Shown: positions 25,221 to 34,141 of the stretch, piece by piece
Layout: the number at the start of each line of letters is the position of its first letter
Position numbering within the stretch: position 1 is the stretch's first letter
Source: Streptosporangium subroseum
Lineage (GTDB): Bacteria > Actinomycetota > Actinomycetes > Streptosporangiales > Streptosporangiaceae
DNA length: 44,082 nucleotides
Direction: 5' to 3'
Assembly: GCF_900188345.1 (NCBI RefSeq)
Contig: NZ_FZOD01000077.1
Coordinates: forward strand, 1-44,082
The notes under the pieces: generated by a model
Databases searched by the model: none
The model's input: the letters and a program-made list of their open reading frames with translations, nothing else
What the model was told of the DNA's origin: nothing
Program-made: the position numbers and the translations under genes

Positions 25221-27818
25221 GTGATCGAGCAGTACGTGGTGGATCTTCAAGAGGTCGACGAGACGCAGGTCGCGGTCGTCGGCGGCAAGGGCGCGCACCT
25301 GGGCGGGCTGTCGCGGATCGAAGGCATCCGCGTGCCGGCCGGGTTCTGCGTGACGACGGACGCCTTCCGCCGGATCATGGCGGAGGCGCCGTCGATCGAC
25401 GATCGGCTCGATGAGCTGTCGCACCTGAACCCGGACGACCGGGACGGGATCCGCACGCTCAGCGCGGAGATCCGCCGGACCATCGAAGGGATCGCCCTCC
25501 CTGACGATCTCGCGGCGGCGATCACCCACGCGCTCGCCCAGCTCGGCGAGCAAGCCGCCTACGCCGTCCGATCCAGCGCGACGGCGGAGGACCTGCCGAC
25601 GGCCTCCTTCGCCGGTCAGCAGGACACGTATCTCAACGTCATGGGGCCCGCGGCGGTCCTGCGCCACGTCAGCCGGTGCTGGGCGTCGCTGTTCACCGAG
25701 CGGGCCGTGACCTACCGCCTGCGGAACGGCTTCGGCCACCGTACGGTCGACATGGCCGTGGTCGTGCAGCGGATGGTCTTCCCGCATGCGGCCGGCATCC
25801 TGTTCACGGCCGACCCCGTCACGGGCAACCGGAAGGTCGCCACCGTGGACGCCGGCTTCGGCCTCGGCGAGGCCCTGGTCTCCGGCCTGGTGAACCCGGA
25901 CGTCTTCAAGGTGCGCGACGGCGGGATCGTCGCCAGGACGATCGCCGCCAAACAGCGTGCCGTTCACGCCCTGCCGGCCGGCGGCACGCAGGAAGTGGCG
26001 ATCGCCCCGGAACGGCAGGAGCAGCCGGCGTTGACGGATGCGCAGGTCATGCGGCTCGTGCGGCTCGGGCGGCGGATCGAGGCGCACTTCGGCCGCCCGC
26101 AGGACATCGAATGGTGTCTGGTCGATGACGACTTCCAGATCGTTCAGAGCCGGCCGATCACGACGCTGTTCCCCATCCCCGAGTCCGGCGACCAGGAGAA
26201 TCACGTCTACGTCTCCGTCGGCCATGGGCAGATGATGACCGACCCCATGAAGCCCCTGGGGTTCTCCATGTGGCAGCTGACGGCCATGGTGCCGATGCAC
26301 GAGGCCGGCGGGAGGCTGTTCGTCGACGTCACCCCGCGTCTGGCCTCGCCCGCGAGCCGCGCCGGCCTCCTGGAGGTCATGGGGAGAGGCGATCCGCTGA
26401 TCAGGGACGCTCTGGAGACTGTCCTCGACCGCGACGACTTCGTCCCGTCGCTCCCGGACGCGGGTCCCGGCGGGCCGCCGGCCGGCGGTGCGTCCGCCCC
26501 GATCGAGGCCGATCCGGCCATCGTCACCGAGCTGATCGAGCGCAGCCAGGTGTCCATCGCCGCCCTGGGGCGCGACATCCGGACGAAGACAGGACCGGCG
26601 CTGTTCGACTTCCTGCTGGAGGCCTTCGAGGAGCACAAGCGAGTTCTCGGTGATCCGCTGAACTTTCAGGCGATCATGGCGGGGATGGACGCCACGTGGT
26701 GGCTCAACGACAAGCTGCAGGAGTGGCTGGGCGAGAAGAACGCGGCTGACACCCTCACGCTGTCCGCCCCCGGCAACGTCACGTCGGAGATGGGGCTGGC
26801 GCTGCTCGACGTCGCGGACGTGATCCGCCCGCATGCGGAGGTGGTGGCGTTCCTGCAGGGCGTCGAGGACGAGGGCTTCCTGGACGAACTGGCGAAGCTC
26901 GCGGGCGGGACCGAAGCGCGCGACGCCATAGAGGCCTACCTCGACCTGTACGGCATGCGCTGCGTCGGCGAGATCGACATCACGAGGCCACGTTGGCGCG
27001 AGCGCCCCACCACGCTCGTGCCCGCGATCCTCGACAACGTCAGGAACTTCGAGCCGGGCGCCGCCGAGCGGCGCTTCGAGCAAGGGCGGCAGAAGGCGCA
27101 GAAGAAGGAACAGGACGTGCTGGCACGCTTGCGGGACCTGCCGGACGGGGACCGGAAAGCCGACGAGGCCAAGCGGATGATCGACCAGGTCAGAACCTTC
27201 ATCGGGTACCGGGAGTATCCGAAGTACGGCATCGTCAGCCGCTATTTCGTCTACAAGCAGGCCCTGCTGGAGGAGGCCGAGCGCCTCGTGCAGGCCGACG
27301 TGCTTTCTGAGAAGGAGGACGTCTTCTACCTCACGTTCCAGGAACTCCACGACGTCGTGCGCTCGAACCAGGTGGATGACCGGCTCATCCGGCGGCGCAA
27401 GGACGCGTTCCGGTCGTACCACGCGCTCACACCGCCCCGGGTGCTCACCTCGGATGGCGAGGCCGTCACGGGGGCGTACCGGCGCGACGACGTGCCGGAC
27501 GGCGCCCTGGTCGGCCTGCCGGTTTCCGCCGGGACCATCGAGGGAAGGGCCCGCGTCATCCTGGACATGGCGGATGCCGATCTCGAATCGGGCGACATCC
27601 TGGTCACGACCTTCACGGACCCCAGCTGGTCGACGCTGTTCGTCGGAATCGCGGGCCTGGTGACGGAGGTGGGCGGCCTGATGACCCATGGTGCGGTGAT
27701 CGCCCGGGAGTACGGCCTGCCGGCCGTCGTGGGCGTGGAGCAGGCCACCCGGCTGATCCGGGACGGGCAGCGGATCCGCGTGCACGGAACCGACGGGTAC
27801 ATCGAGATCCTGCCTTGA
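25221..27818 (+). CDS. rph: Rifamycin-inactivating phosphotransferase
   Basis: GTG 25221 with GGAGG seven bases upstream gives 865 residues, the usual length. The enzyme transfers the beta-phosphate of ATP to rifamycins. Domains: ATP-binding about 1-315 (VVGGKGAHLGGLSRIEGIRV, VRSSATAEDLPTASFAGQQD), rifamycin-binding about 325-755, and a swivelling His domain about 770-865 with GGLMTHGAVIAREYGLPAVV, where the phosphorylated His is about residue 823. The same layout occurs in PEP synthase, but the short C-terminus and N-terminal YVVDLQEVDETQ are Rph-like. An RAE lies upstream. No damage seen. Confidence 0.93.
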   Translation: MIEQYVVDLQEVDETQVAVVGGKGAHLGGLSRIEGIRVPAGFCVTTDAFRRIMAEAPSIDDRLDELSHLNPDDRDGIRTLSAEIRRTIEGIALPDDLAAAITHALAQLGEQAAYAVRSSATAEDLPTASFAGQQDTYLNVMGPAAVLRHVSRCWASLFTERAVTYRLRNGFGHRTVDMAVVVQRMVFPHAAGILFTADPVTGNRKVATVDAGFGLGEALVSGLVNPDVFKVRDGGIVARTIAAKQRAVHALPAGGTQEVAIAPERQEQPALTDAQVMRLVRLGRRIEAHFGRPQDIEWCLVDDDFQIVQSRPITTLFPIPESGDQENHVYVSVGHGQMMTDPMKPLGFSMWQLTAMVPMHEAGGRLFVDVTPRLASPASRAGLLEVMGRGDPLIRDALETVLDRDDFVPSLPDAGPGGPPAGGASAPIEADPAIVTELIERSQVSIAALGRDIRTKTGPALFDFLLEAFEEHKRVLGDPLNFQAIMAGMDATWWLNDKLQEWLGEKNAADTLTLSAPGNVTSEMGLALLDVADVIRPHAEVVAFLQGVEDEGFLDELAKLAGGTEARDAIEAYLDLYGMRCVGEIDITRPRWRERPTTLVPAILDNVRNFEPGAAERRFEQGRQKAQKKEQDVLARLRDLPDGDRKADEAKRMIDQVRTFIGYREYPKYGIVSRYFVYKQALLEEAERLVQADVLSEKEDVFYLTFQELHDVVRSNQVDDRLIRRRKDAFRSYHALTPPRVLTSDGEAVTGAYRRDDVPDGALVGLPVSAGTIEGRARVILDMADADLESGDILVTTFTDPSWSTLFVGIAGLVTEVGGLMTHGAVIAREYGLPAVVGVEQATRLIRDGQRIRVHGTDGYIEILP

Positions 27819-28171
27819 CCGACCACACAGGGAAGCCCCACCCGTAGCTTCCGGCCGAACAACGCCAGGCAGTCGATGACCACCCCACGACCGCCGCCTG
27901 CAACGCGGGTTGCGTCCACGGAGATGGTGTATGAGTTTCCCCAGCCGGTGGGCGTGGCACTTGCCGCAGACGCTTACCGCTGACCTGCAGAAACAGGATC
28001 ACGCGCGGGCCGGCTCATACACCACTTCGCTGGGCTCGGCGAGCCGGCCTCGGACGGCAGCGGCTACCGCGAGTACGTGCTCACCGCGACAATGTGCGAC
28101 GCCTCCAGCATCGGAGCGTCAGACATCGGTTCAGCACGTTGCAGGGGCAGCGGTGCCGCGCCCGCCTGATC
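27819..28171. other. Intergenic region after rph, no gene seen
   Basis: 350 bases of high GC. A plus-strand frame starting near 27877 is stopped early and continues in fragments (SGYREYVLTATMCD), so it may be a decayed gene, but I cannot name it. No terminator hairpin is obvious after rph. Confidence 0.4.
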
Positions 28172-28297
28172 TCAGGCGAGCCGCCAGGCGAGGAACCCCT
28201 CGGGCGCGTCGGCCTGGACGAAACCCGCCCTGACCAGCTCCCCTTCGATCGTCTCACCCCGGTCCGCCGGGTCGTGGTCGACGTGCCCGAACCGCAC
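28172..28297 (-). pseudogene. Possible C-terminal gene fragment, 41 codons
   Basis: GTG 28297 to TGA 28172 reads RFGHVDHDPADRGETIEGEL and ends AGFVQADAPEGFLAWRLA. This has the look of the last part of a larger cytoplasmic enzyme (acidic and hydrophobic alternation, sensible ending), but nothing precedes it. It lies 15 bases beyond the 3' end of the PucR gene. Family not recognised. Confidence 0.3.
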
Positions 28298-28312
28298 GGA
28301 TGGCGCCGGCCG

Positions 28313-29875
28313 TCAAGCAAGTCGTAGCCGCAGGGTGACGACCAGCCGCTCGTCGGGGTCGGACAGATCCAGGCCGAAGACCTCGTTGATGCGCTTGAGG
28401 CGGTATCGGAAGGTGTTGGGGTGCACGCCGACGCGATCGGCGGCCACGGCGACGTCGCCGAAGGCGTCGAGGTAGGCCCGGACGGTCGCCACCCAGGAGG
28501 TGCCCTTCTCCGCGTCCTGGGTGGCGAGTGCGGCGAGTCTGCCCTCGCTCAGCCCGTGGAACTCCGGATGCTCCCGCAGGAGGCCGCGCAGCCGCTCGAT
28601 CGTGACCCTCGCCCGCACGTCGTCGATCCCCGCGACGGCGGGTCCCGCCCTGCCCACCAGCAGGTTGAGCACCTGGTCCGCCTCGCGGCGGGAGGCGACG
28701 ACCTCGGTCAGGTCGCTCACGGCGGCGCCGATGCCCGCGCGCACGGCCGGCCGCAGGGTCGCCGTCGCGCGATCGACCACCTTTCCGGCGAGTTCGCGCG
28801 CCAGGTCCACGTCGCTCACCAGCGCGTAGGCGCGCCCGCCACTCACCGCACAGGACACGCGGCGGTGGTAGGCGGCGGCCGTGAGCGTGACGAAGTCGGC
28901 GACGCGCCGCGCGGCGGCGACCTCCTCGGCCGAGCCGTCCATGCCCGAGCTCTCGGGGGCGAAGGCGATGACGGCCATCGCGCCCACCGGGGCCATGCCC
29001 AGGGCCTCCCTGGTGAGCAGACTCGCCGCGCGGCCGTCGAGTACGGCGAGCAGGGCGGCGTCCCCGCGTCCGCGGGCATGGGTCGCGGCGCGGGAGCTGA
29101 GCAGGTCGAGTGCGACGAGGTCGGCGGCCGAGCGCAGCGCGCGTTCGGCCTCGACGCCCAGTGGCCGGTCGCCCTCCACGACCCAGACGCTGCCCAGTGG
29201 CTCGCCTCCGGCCCGCACGGCGACGGCGAGCCGGGGGCGGTAACCGGGGGCGTCGAAGGCCGCGACCTTCACCACCTCCTCACTCCTCCACAAGCGGTGG
29301 AACACTCCGGCGTCCCGCAGGTTCCTGACCCACTCCCCCGGCACCCGCCGCTCCAGGATGACCTGCCGCCTGGGCGGATCGGTGGGATGGCCGAGGTTGG
29401 AGTAGGCCAGGACGCGATTGTGCGGATCCTCGATCGTGGTGGCGCCGCCGACGGTGGCGGCGACGGTGTCGGCCAGCTGGAACAGGTCGTCGAGCGGCTC
29501 GTGCGGCCCGAGGTCGGACGCGGCCTGCAGCGAGGTGTGGAGGCGGCCCCAGGAGAGCGTGTGATCGGCGGTCAGCAGCGCGACCCCGGCCCGCTCGGCC
29601 TCCGTGAGCGTGCCCGGCTCCACCGGTGGCCGGAAGACGGCCGCCGCCGCGCCCGCGACGCCGAGCGCGCGCAGCAGTTCGGTTCTGGCCGAGGGCGTGT
29701 CCACTCCGACGGCCAGCACAACCGCACCCGCCGACGGGTCGAGGATGGTGGGAGCGCCGACCTCCACGTCCAGGCCGTGCGGGGCGGCCAGCACGTCAAG
29801 GCGGGCATGCTCGGCGACCCACCGCAGGCTCATCGGGGGAATCGGGGAAATCTGGGGAATCGTCATCTGATTCAT
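28313..29875 (-). CDS. PucR-family transcriptional regulator
   Basis: 520 residues from ATG 29875 (MNQMTIPQ; ATG 29866 or the later MSLRWVAEH are alternatives). An N-terminal PucR-type domain of about 150 residues is followed by a GAF-like middle (VWVVEGDRPLGVEAERALRS) and the C-terminal PucR helix-turn-helix, about residues 455-510 (AYLDAFGDVAVAADRVGVHP, NTFRYRLKRINEVFGLDLSD). PucR proteins activate catabolic genes for purines, amino acids or amines when the substrate binds. It is divergent from the ridA operon with about 100 bp between starts and is the likely local controller. Confidence 0.9.
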   Translation of the reverse strand: MNQMTIPQISPIPPMSLRWVAEHARLDVLAAPHGLDVEVGAPTILDPSAGAVVLAVGVDTPSARTELLRALGVAGAAAAVFRPPVEPGTLTEAERAGVALLTADHTLSWGRLHTSLQAASDLGPHEPLDDLFQLADTVAATVGGATTIEDPHNRVLAYSNLGHPTDPPRRQVILERRVPGEWVRNLRDAGVFHRLWRSEEVVKVAAFDAPGYRPRLAVAVRAGGEPLGSVWVVEGDRPLGVEAERALRSAADLVALDLLSSRAATHARGRGDAALLAVLDGRAASLLTREALGMAPVGAMAVIAFAPESSGMDGSAEEVAAARRVADFVTLTAAAYHRRVSCAVSGGRAYALVSDVDLARELAGKVVDRATATLRPAVRAGIGAAVSDLTEVVASRREADQVLNLLVGRAGPAVAGIDDVRARVTIERLRGLLREHPEFHGLSEGRLAALATQDAEKGTSWVATVRAYLDAFGDVAVAADRVGVHPNTFRYRLKRINEVFGLDLSDPDERLVVTLRLRLA

Positions 29876-29976
29876 GGCAACAACCAGTCCGTTCTGCGGA
29901 TAGTCCGACAGCCGGGTCCGAAGTCTGGCCGGAAGCACGAGACGCATGGCCGCCGGGCGCGATTACAGTCCCTGAC

Positions 29977-30339
29977 ATGCCTAGACCTCCTGCTCCGTAC
30001 TCCTCCGCCCGGCGAGCCGGTGACCTGCTCTTCGTCTCGGGCCGGCTCGGTTTCCACCCCGACGGCACGCTCCCCGAAGGTCTCGACGCGCAGACGCGGC
30101 AGGCGCTGGCCAACCTGGACGCCGTACTCGCCGAGCACGGCCTGAGCCGCGACGACGTCGTCAAGTGCCAGGTGTTCCTGGCCTCGATCTCCGACTGGTC
30201 GGCGCTGAACGCCCTCTACGAGGAGTACTTCTCCCAGCCTTACCCCGCCCGCTCCGCCTTCGGCGTTCAGCTTCATCCGGGCGCGCTGGTGGAGATCGAG
30301 GCCGTCGCCTTCTACCCGCCCTCGTCCGGAGCGTCGTGA
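29977..30339 (+). CDS. RidA-family enamine/imine deaminase
   Basis: 120 residues; ATG 29977. Typical RidA features are YSSARRAGDLLFVSGRLGFH, the loop LDAQTRQALANLDAVLAEHG and CQVFLASISDWSALNALYEE, ending with the conserved R in PARSAFGVQL and the E of VEIEAVAFYP. These trimers hydrolyse reactive 2-aminoacrylate-type enamines released by PLP dehydratases. The next gene, a threonine-dehydratase-like PLP enzyme, overlaps its stop by four bases (GTGA), so enzyme and detoxifier are coupled. Confidence 0.9.
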   Translation: MPRPPAPYSSARRAGDLLFVSGRLGFHPDGTLPEGLDAQTRQALANLDAVLAEHGLSRDDVVKCQVFLASISDWSALNALYEEYFSQPYPARSAFGVQLHPGALVEIEAVAFYPPSSGAS

Positions 30340-31298
30340 GGCTCCCGACCACCGATGACGTACGGCGGGCACGGAGCGCGCTGCTGGGCCGCGTGGTCCG
30401 CACTCCCGTGCTCGGTTCGGCCGCCCTGGACGCGCTGACCGGCTGCCCGACGCTGGCCAAGGCCGAGTGCCTGCAGCTCACCGGCTCCTTCAAGGTGCGC
30501 GGCGCGCTGTACAGGATCACGACCCTGCCGCCCGGCGCGCTGTCGGCCGGGCTCGTCACGGTCAGCGCGGGCAACGCGGCGCTGGGAGCGGCACACGCCT
30601 GCCGCGAACTCGGGGTCGAGCTCACCGTGGTGATGCCGGAGAAGGCGGTACCCGAGAAGCTGGCCGCCGTCGCGGCGCTCGGCGCGACCGTGGTCAAGGA
30701 CGGCGTCACCGGTTCGGCGGTCGCCTTCGAACGCGCCGAGGCCCTGCGGACCGAGCGTGGCCTGACCTTCGTGCACCCCTTCGACGACCCCATGGTCATC
30801 GCGGGTGCGGCGACCGCGACGCTCGAACTGCTGGAGGACCATCCCGACCTGCAGCGTCTGCTGGTGCCGTGCTCGGGCGGCGGGCTGCTGGCCGGTGCGA
30901 TCATGGCGGCCCGTACGACGGGCTCGTCCGTCGAGATCGTCGGGGTGCAGCCGTCGGGCGCCGACGGCATCGTGCGCTCGCTCGCGGCCGGGCGGCCCGT
31001 CGCGCCGCCATCGATCTCCACCGTCGCCGACGGCCTCACCGCCCCGAAACCGGGCGAGGTCAACCTCGCGGTCATCGCCGACGCGGGGGTGCGCGTCCTC
31101 ACCGTCGGCGAGGAGGCCATCCACACCGCGCTGGGTGAGATGGTCCGCGCGCTGCGGGTCGTCGTCGAGCCGTCGGCCGCGGTGGGCCTGGCAGCGCTGT
31201 CGGTCCACCGCGAGCTGCGCGACGGCGCCCGCACCGGGCTGCTGCTGTCGGGAAGCAACGTCAACTGGCGACTGCTCGCCGAAGGAGTGATCTCTTGA
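30336..31298 (+). CDS. Threonine/serine dehydratase-like PLP enzyme
   Basis: 320 residues from GTG 30336. The PLP lysine is K53 in GSFKVRGA; the phosphate-binding glycine loop is CSGGGLLAG near 185. The SAGNAALGAAHACRELG segment is the substrate loop. Length and motifs fit catabolic serine/threonine ammonia-lyases and serine racemases; there is no C-terminal ACT domain, so feedback control by isoleucine is unlikely. Predicted to deaminate a hydroxy amino acid to a 2-oxo acid through the enamine that RidA would handle. It overlaps genes at both ends. Confidence 0.85.
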   Translation: MRLPTTDDVRRARSALLGRVVRTPVLGSAALDALTGCPTLAKAECLQLTGSFKVRGALYRITTLPPGALSAGLVTVSAGNAALGAAHACRELGVELTVVMPEKAVPEKLAAVAALGATVVKDGVTGSAVAFERAEALRTERGLTFVHPFDDPMVIAGAATATLELLEDHPDLQRLLVPCSGGGLLAGAIMAARTTGSSVEIVGVQPSGADGIVRSLAAGRPVAPPSISTVADGLTAPKPGEVNLAVIADAGVRVLTVGEEAIHTALGEMVRALRVVVEPSAAVGLAALSVHRELRDGARTGLLLSGSNVNWRLLAEGVIS

Positions 31299-32626
31299 GA
31301 ATCCATCCGCACGTCCTGATCAGCAACGACGGCCGCACCCGGGTCCCCTGTGAGGCCGGGTGGTTCGCCGTACCCGAGAACCGCCGCGTGGACGGATCCA
31401 GGACGATCGAACTGGCCTTCGCCCGTATCCGGAGCACCTCTCCCAACCCCGGGCCGCCGCTGGTCTACCTGGAGGGCGGCCCCGGCGGGTCGGGGTTGAG
31501 CACCTGGGCGTCGCAGCCCGACCGCTACCTGTGCTTCCTGGAGTTCGGCGACGTGATCGCCCTCGACCAGCGCGGCGTCGGGCTGTCGCGGCCCAACCTG
31601 ACCGGTCCCCTCAGGCTCGACCTGCCGCTGGACCGGCTGGTCACCCGCGAGGAGTATCTCGCCGAGCACCTGGCCAAGGCGGCGGAGACCGTGGCCTTCT
31701 GGCGGGAGCGGGGCACCGACCTCGACGGCTACACCACCGAGGAGAACGCCGACGATGTCGCGGCGCTGATGGAGGCGCTCGGCTACGACACCTTCCGCAC
31801 CTCCGGAGGCTCCTACGGCTCCCACCTGTCGCTGTCGGTGATCCGCCGGCACGGCGAGCGGGTCGACCGCAGTCTTCTCTACGGGGTCGAGGGACCGGAC
31901 GACACCTACAAGCTGCCGAGTGCCACCGACCGTCATCTGGGCAGGCTCGCCGAGCTCGCGGCGGCGGCGCCCGAGCTGGACGGGCGGGTGCCCGACCTGC
32001 TGGACCTGATGGGCAGGGTGTTCGAGCGCCTGGGCAAGGAACCCGCCGTGGTCGACGGGCTGGTGATCGGGGAGTTCGACGTCAAGGCCCTCACCGCGAC
32101 GGGGATGGGCTTCCACCCGTTCCTGAAGATGCTTCCCGCGCTCTTCCTGGCCATGGATTCCGGCGACTTCACCTGGTGGGCCGGGCACGTCAGGAAGATG
32201 CGGACGGCACCGGTCGACAACCTGATGGCGCTGGTCATGGACTGCGCCTCGGGGGCCACGGCGGAGCGGCTGCGGAGGATCGAGCGGGAGACGTCGCTCC
32301 TGGACGACCTGATGAACTTCCCCTTCCCCCACATCGGCCAGGCGATCGGCGGGCCGGACCTGGGGGACGCGTTCAGGGAGCCGGTCAGCTCCGCCGTACC
32401 GGCTCTGTTCATGAACGGCACGCTCGACGGGCGTACGCCGGAGACCAACGCACGCGCCGTCATGGGGGGTTTCTCCGACAGTCATCTCATCCTCGCCGAG
32501 AACGCCGCGCACCAGACGGTGCACAACATGCCCGAGGTCTTCGACGCGATCAGGGACTTCATGCACGGCCGCCCGGTGACGCTGACGGACGTGCGGCTGG
32601 ACTTCACCTTCGACCCGGCTCCGTGA
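31295..32626 (+). CDS. Prolyl-aminopeptidase-like alpha/beta hydrolase
   Basis: 443 residues; TTG 31295 overlaps the previous stop (TTGA) and has GAAGGAG seven bases upstream. The order of motifs is typical of peptidase family S33: GGPGGSG at 61-67, DQRGVGLS at 91-98, nucleophile S173 in GGSYGS, acid in NGTLDGRTP and base in NAAHQT. S33 enzymes release N-terminal proline or other residues from peptides. No signal peptide, so it acts in the cytoplasm on imported peptides. Third gene of the ridA operon. Substrate is inference. Confidence 0.82.
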   Translation: MRIHPHVLISNDGRTRVPCEAGWFAVPENRRVDGSRTIELAFARIRSTSPNPGPPLVYLEGGPGGSGLSTWASQPDRYLCFLEFGDVIALDQRGVGLSRPNLTGPLRLDLPLDRLVTREEYLAEHLAKAAETVAFWRERGTDLDGYTTEENADDVAALMEALGYDTFRTSGGSYGSHLSLSVIRRHGERVDRSLLYGVEGPDDTYKLPSATDRHLGRLAELAAAAPELDGRVPDLLDLMGRVFERLGKEPAVVDGLVIGEFDVKALTATGMGFHPFLKMLPALFLAMDSGDFTWWAGHVRKMRTAPVDNLMALVMDCASGATAERLRRIERETSLLDDLMNFPFPHIGQAIGGPDLGDAFREPVSSAVPALFMNGTLDGRTPETNARAVMGGFSDSHLILAENAAHQTVHNMPEVFDAIRDFMHGRPVTLTDVRLDFTFDPAP

Positions 32627-32739
32627 TCGTGAGCCTTCGACCCGGCTCTGTGACCTGAGCCTCTGACCCGGCTCCGTGATCGTGAGCCTTCGATCCGGCT
32701 CTGTGACCTGAGCCTTCGATCCGGGTCCGTGACCGGATC
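32608..32739 (+). repeat. Tandem repeat of 26/27 bp (53-bp higher-order unit) beginning inside the gene end
   Basis: Five units begin cttcgacccggctc at 32608, 32635, 32661, 32688 and 32714, alternating 27 and 26 bases. The first unit includes the last codons and TGA stop of the S33 peptidase gene; each unit repeats a gtga. A terminator hairpin follows. It looks like slippage copies of the gene's own 3' end. Confidence 0.8.
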
Positions 32740-32747
32740 CCGTGGCG

Positions 32748-32779
32748 GTGGGGCCCTCGGAGGAATCCGAGGGCCCCAC
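32748..32779. terminator. Bidirectional terminator, 14-bp perfect stem
   Basis: GTGGGGCCCTCGGA at 32748-32761 pairs exactly with TCCGAGGGCCCCAC at 32766-32779 around ggaa. It lies between the convergent S33 peptidase and serine-hydrolase genes and can serve both. Confidence 0.85.
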
Positions 32780-32785
32780 GCGTTT

Positions 32786-34141
32786 CTAGGTGACGCGCCG
32801 GGCCACCCGGTGCGACCAGCGCACTCCCGCGACCTTGCCGTCGGCCAGCCGGACGAACGTGCCGTCGGGCCGGCGTCCGGAGCGGTCGGCCTGGAAGAAG
32901 GCGTCGCCCGCGAGCGGGATGAGCGTGAGAGGTTTCTGGACGGGAACGACCAGATCGGGCATGCGCGCCCGGTAGCGGGCGATGATCTCTTCGGAGTACT
33001 CCCTGAGGACCTCCAGGCGATCGCCGTCGGGGCGCACCACGAGCAGGTGGCCGTCGCCGCGGTCGTAGGTACCCGCGTACTCGGCCAGTTTCTCCGCCGT
33101 CAGGCTCACCGGCTTCGGCTTCGCGGGCACCAGGCCGAGGTGGTCCTCGAGGATCGCCTCCTCGATCTCCCGTATCAGGGTGCCCGACCCCGTGCCGATG
33201 GCGTTGACGGTCACGGCGACCACGAAGTCGTGCTCGGGAACGAGCTGCAGGACCGCAGCCCCGCAGACGGTGCCTCCCGCGTGCTGGACGACCCGGACCC
33301 CGCCGAGGTCGCGCAGGGTCCAGGACAGGCCCATTCGCGTGTCGTCGTAGGGCAGGTCGGTGGAGGGCAGCCGCATCAACGCGAGTTCCTCGTCGTCGAG
33401 GTGGTGCCTGCCGTAGGCGAGCAGGTCCCTGATGTCGCAGAAGACACCTCCCGCGGCCGCCCGGTCACGCTCCATGTGCCAGGAGTGGATGACCGCGGTG
33501 GACCCGTCGTCCGCGCCCTTGTTGCCGTGCCCGACCGCGAACCTGCGGGTGATCACGTCGGCGACGTCGAAGAAGCTGTTGCGCAGCCCCGCGTGGTCGA
33601 ACACCAGCTCCTTGACCGCCGCCTCGTAGGTCTTGCCCGTCACCTTCTCGATGACCCGCCCGGCCAGGCAGAACGCGGCGTTGTTGTAGGAGACGACCCT
33701 GCCGGGTGAGAAGACCTGCTCCAGCCGCGCCATCCTGTCCACGAAGGCCGCCAGCGCGCTGTCGTCCCTGGAGGGACCGCCCGCGCCGTCGCCGCCGTCG
33801 AACCCGGCGGTGTGGTTGAGCAACTGGAGCACGGTGATCTTGGTTTCCTTGAGCGCCAGCTCGGGGACGTAGCGGGTGACGGGGGCGTCCAGTTCCACCT
33901 TGCCGAGCCCGGCCAGCCGTACGAGGGCGGTGGCCGTGTAGGTCTTGGTCACCGAGCCGATCGAGAAGAGGGTGTCGGGGGTGACGGGCAGCGGGTTCTC
34001 GGTGGAGGTGACGCCGTGGCAGAGGTGGAACTCCGCGCCCGCCTGGTAGACGCCCACCGTGGCGCCGGGCACCCCGAGCTCGGGAGCGCGTACGGCGAGC
34101 AGCGTCTCAAGGCGTTCGCGCAGGCTGTCGAGGCCGGCCAT
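32786..34141 (-). CDS. Class-C beta-lactamase-like serine hydrolase
   Basis: 451 residues. The SxxK motif is SVTK at 63-66, the YxN motif is in VSYNNAAFCL near 170, and HAGG near 275 takes the place of KTG, as in many esterase/D-aminopeptidase members. The last 100 residues resemble the beta-barrel of DUF3471/lipocalin-like tails. Such enzymes hydrolyse D-amino-acid peptides, esters or amides. No signal peptide. It begins directly after the stop of the S51 peptidase gene (TGAATG), so the two form one transcript. Likely a D-residue peptidase; substrate is inference. Confidence 0.85.
   Translation of the reverse strand: MAGLDSLRERLETLLAVRAPELGVPGATVGVYQAGAEFHLCHGVTSTENPLPVTPDTLFSIGSVTKTYTATALVRLAGLGKVELDAPVTRYVPELALKETKITVLQLLNHTAGFDGGDGAGGPSRDDSALAAFVDRMARLEQVFSPGRVVSYNNAAFCLAGRVIEKVTGKTYEAAVKELVFDHAGLRNSFFDVADVITRRFAVGHGNKGADDGSTAVIHSWHMERDRAAAGGVFCDIRDLLAYGRHHLDDEELALMRLPSTDLPYDDTRMGLSWTLRDLGGVRVVQHAGGTVCGAAVLQLVPEHDFVVAVTVNAIGTGSGTLIREIEEAILEDHLGLVPAKPKPVSLTAEKLAEYAGTYDRGDGHLLVVRPDGDRLEVLREYSEEIIARYRARMPDLVVPVQKPLTLIPLAGDAFFQADRSGRRPDGTFVRLADGKVAGVRWSHRVARRVT

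Noticed and set aside
24723..27785. 1020-codon open frame on the minus strand opposite rph
   Set aside because: It mirrors rph in high-GC codon pattern and shows no domain; the plus-strand rph has all motifs and a ribosome site.
27877..28170. Possible decayed gene after rph
   Set aside because: Broken by stops in all frames and no family recognised.
30161..32779. 872-codon minus-strand frame opposite the dehydratase and S33 peptidase genes
   Set aside because: Antisense shadow produced by GC-rich third positions; low-complexity composition and no domain.
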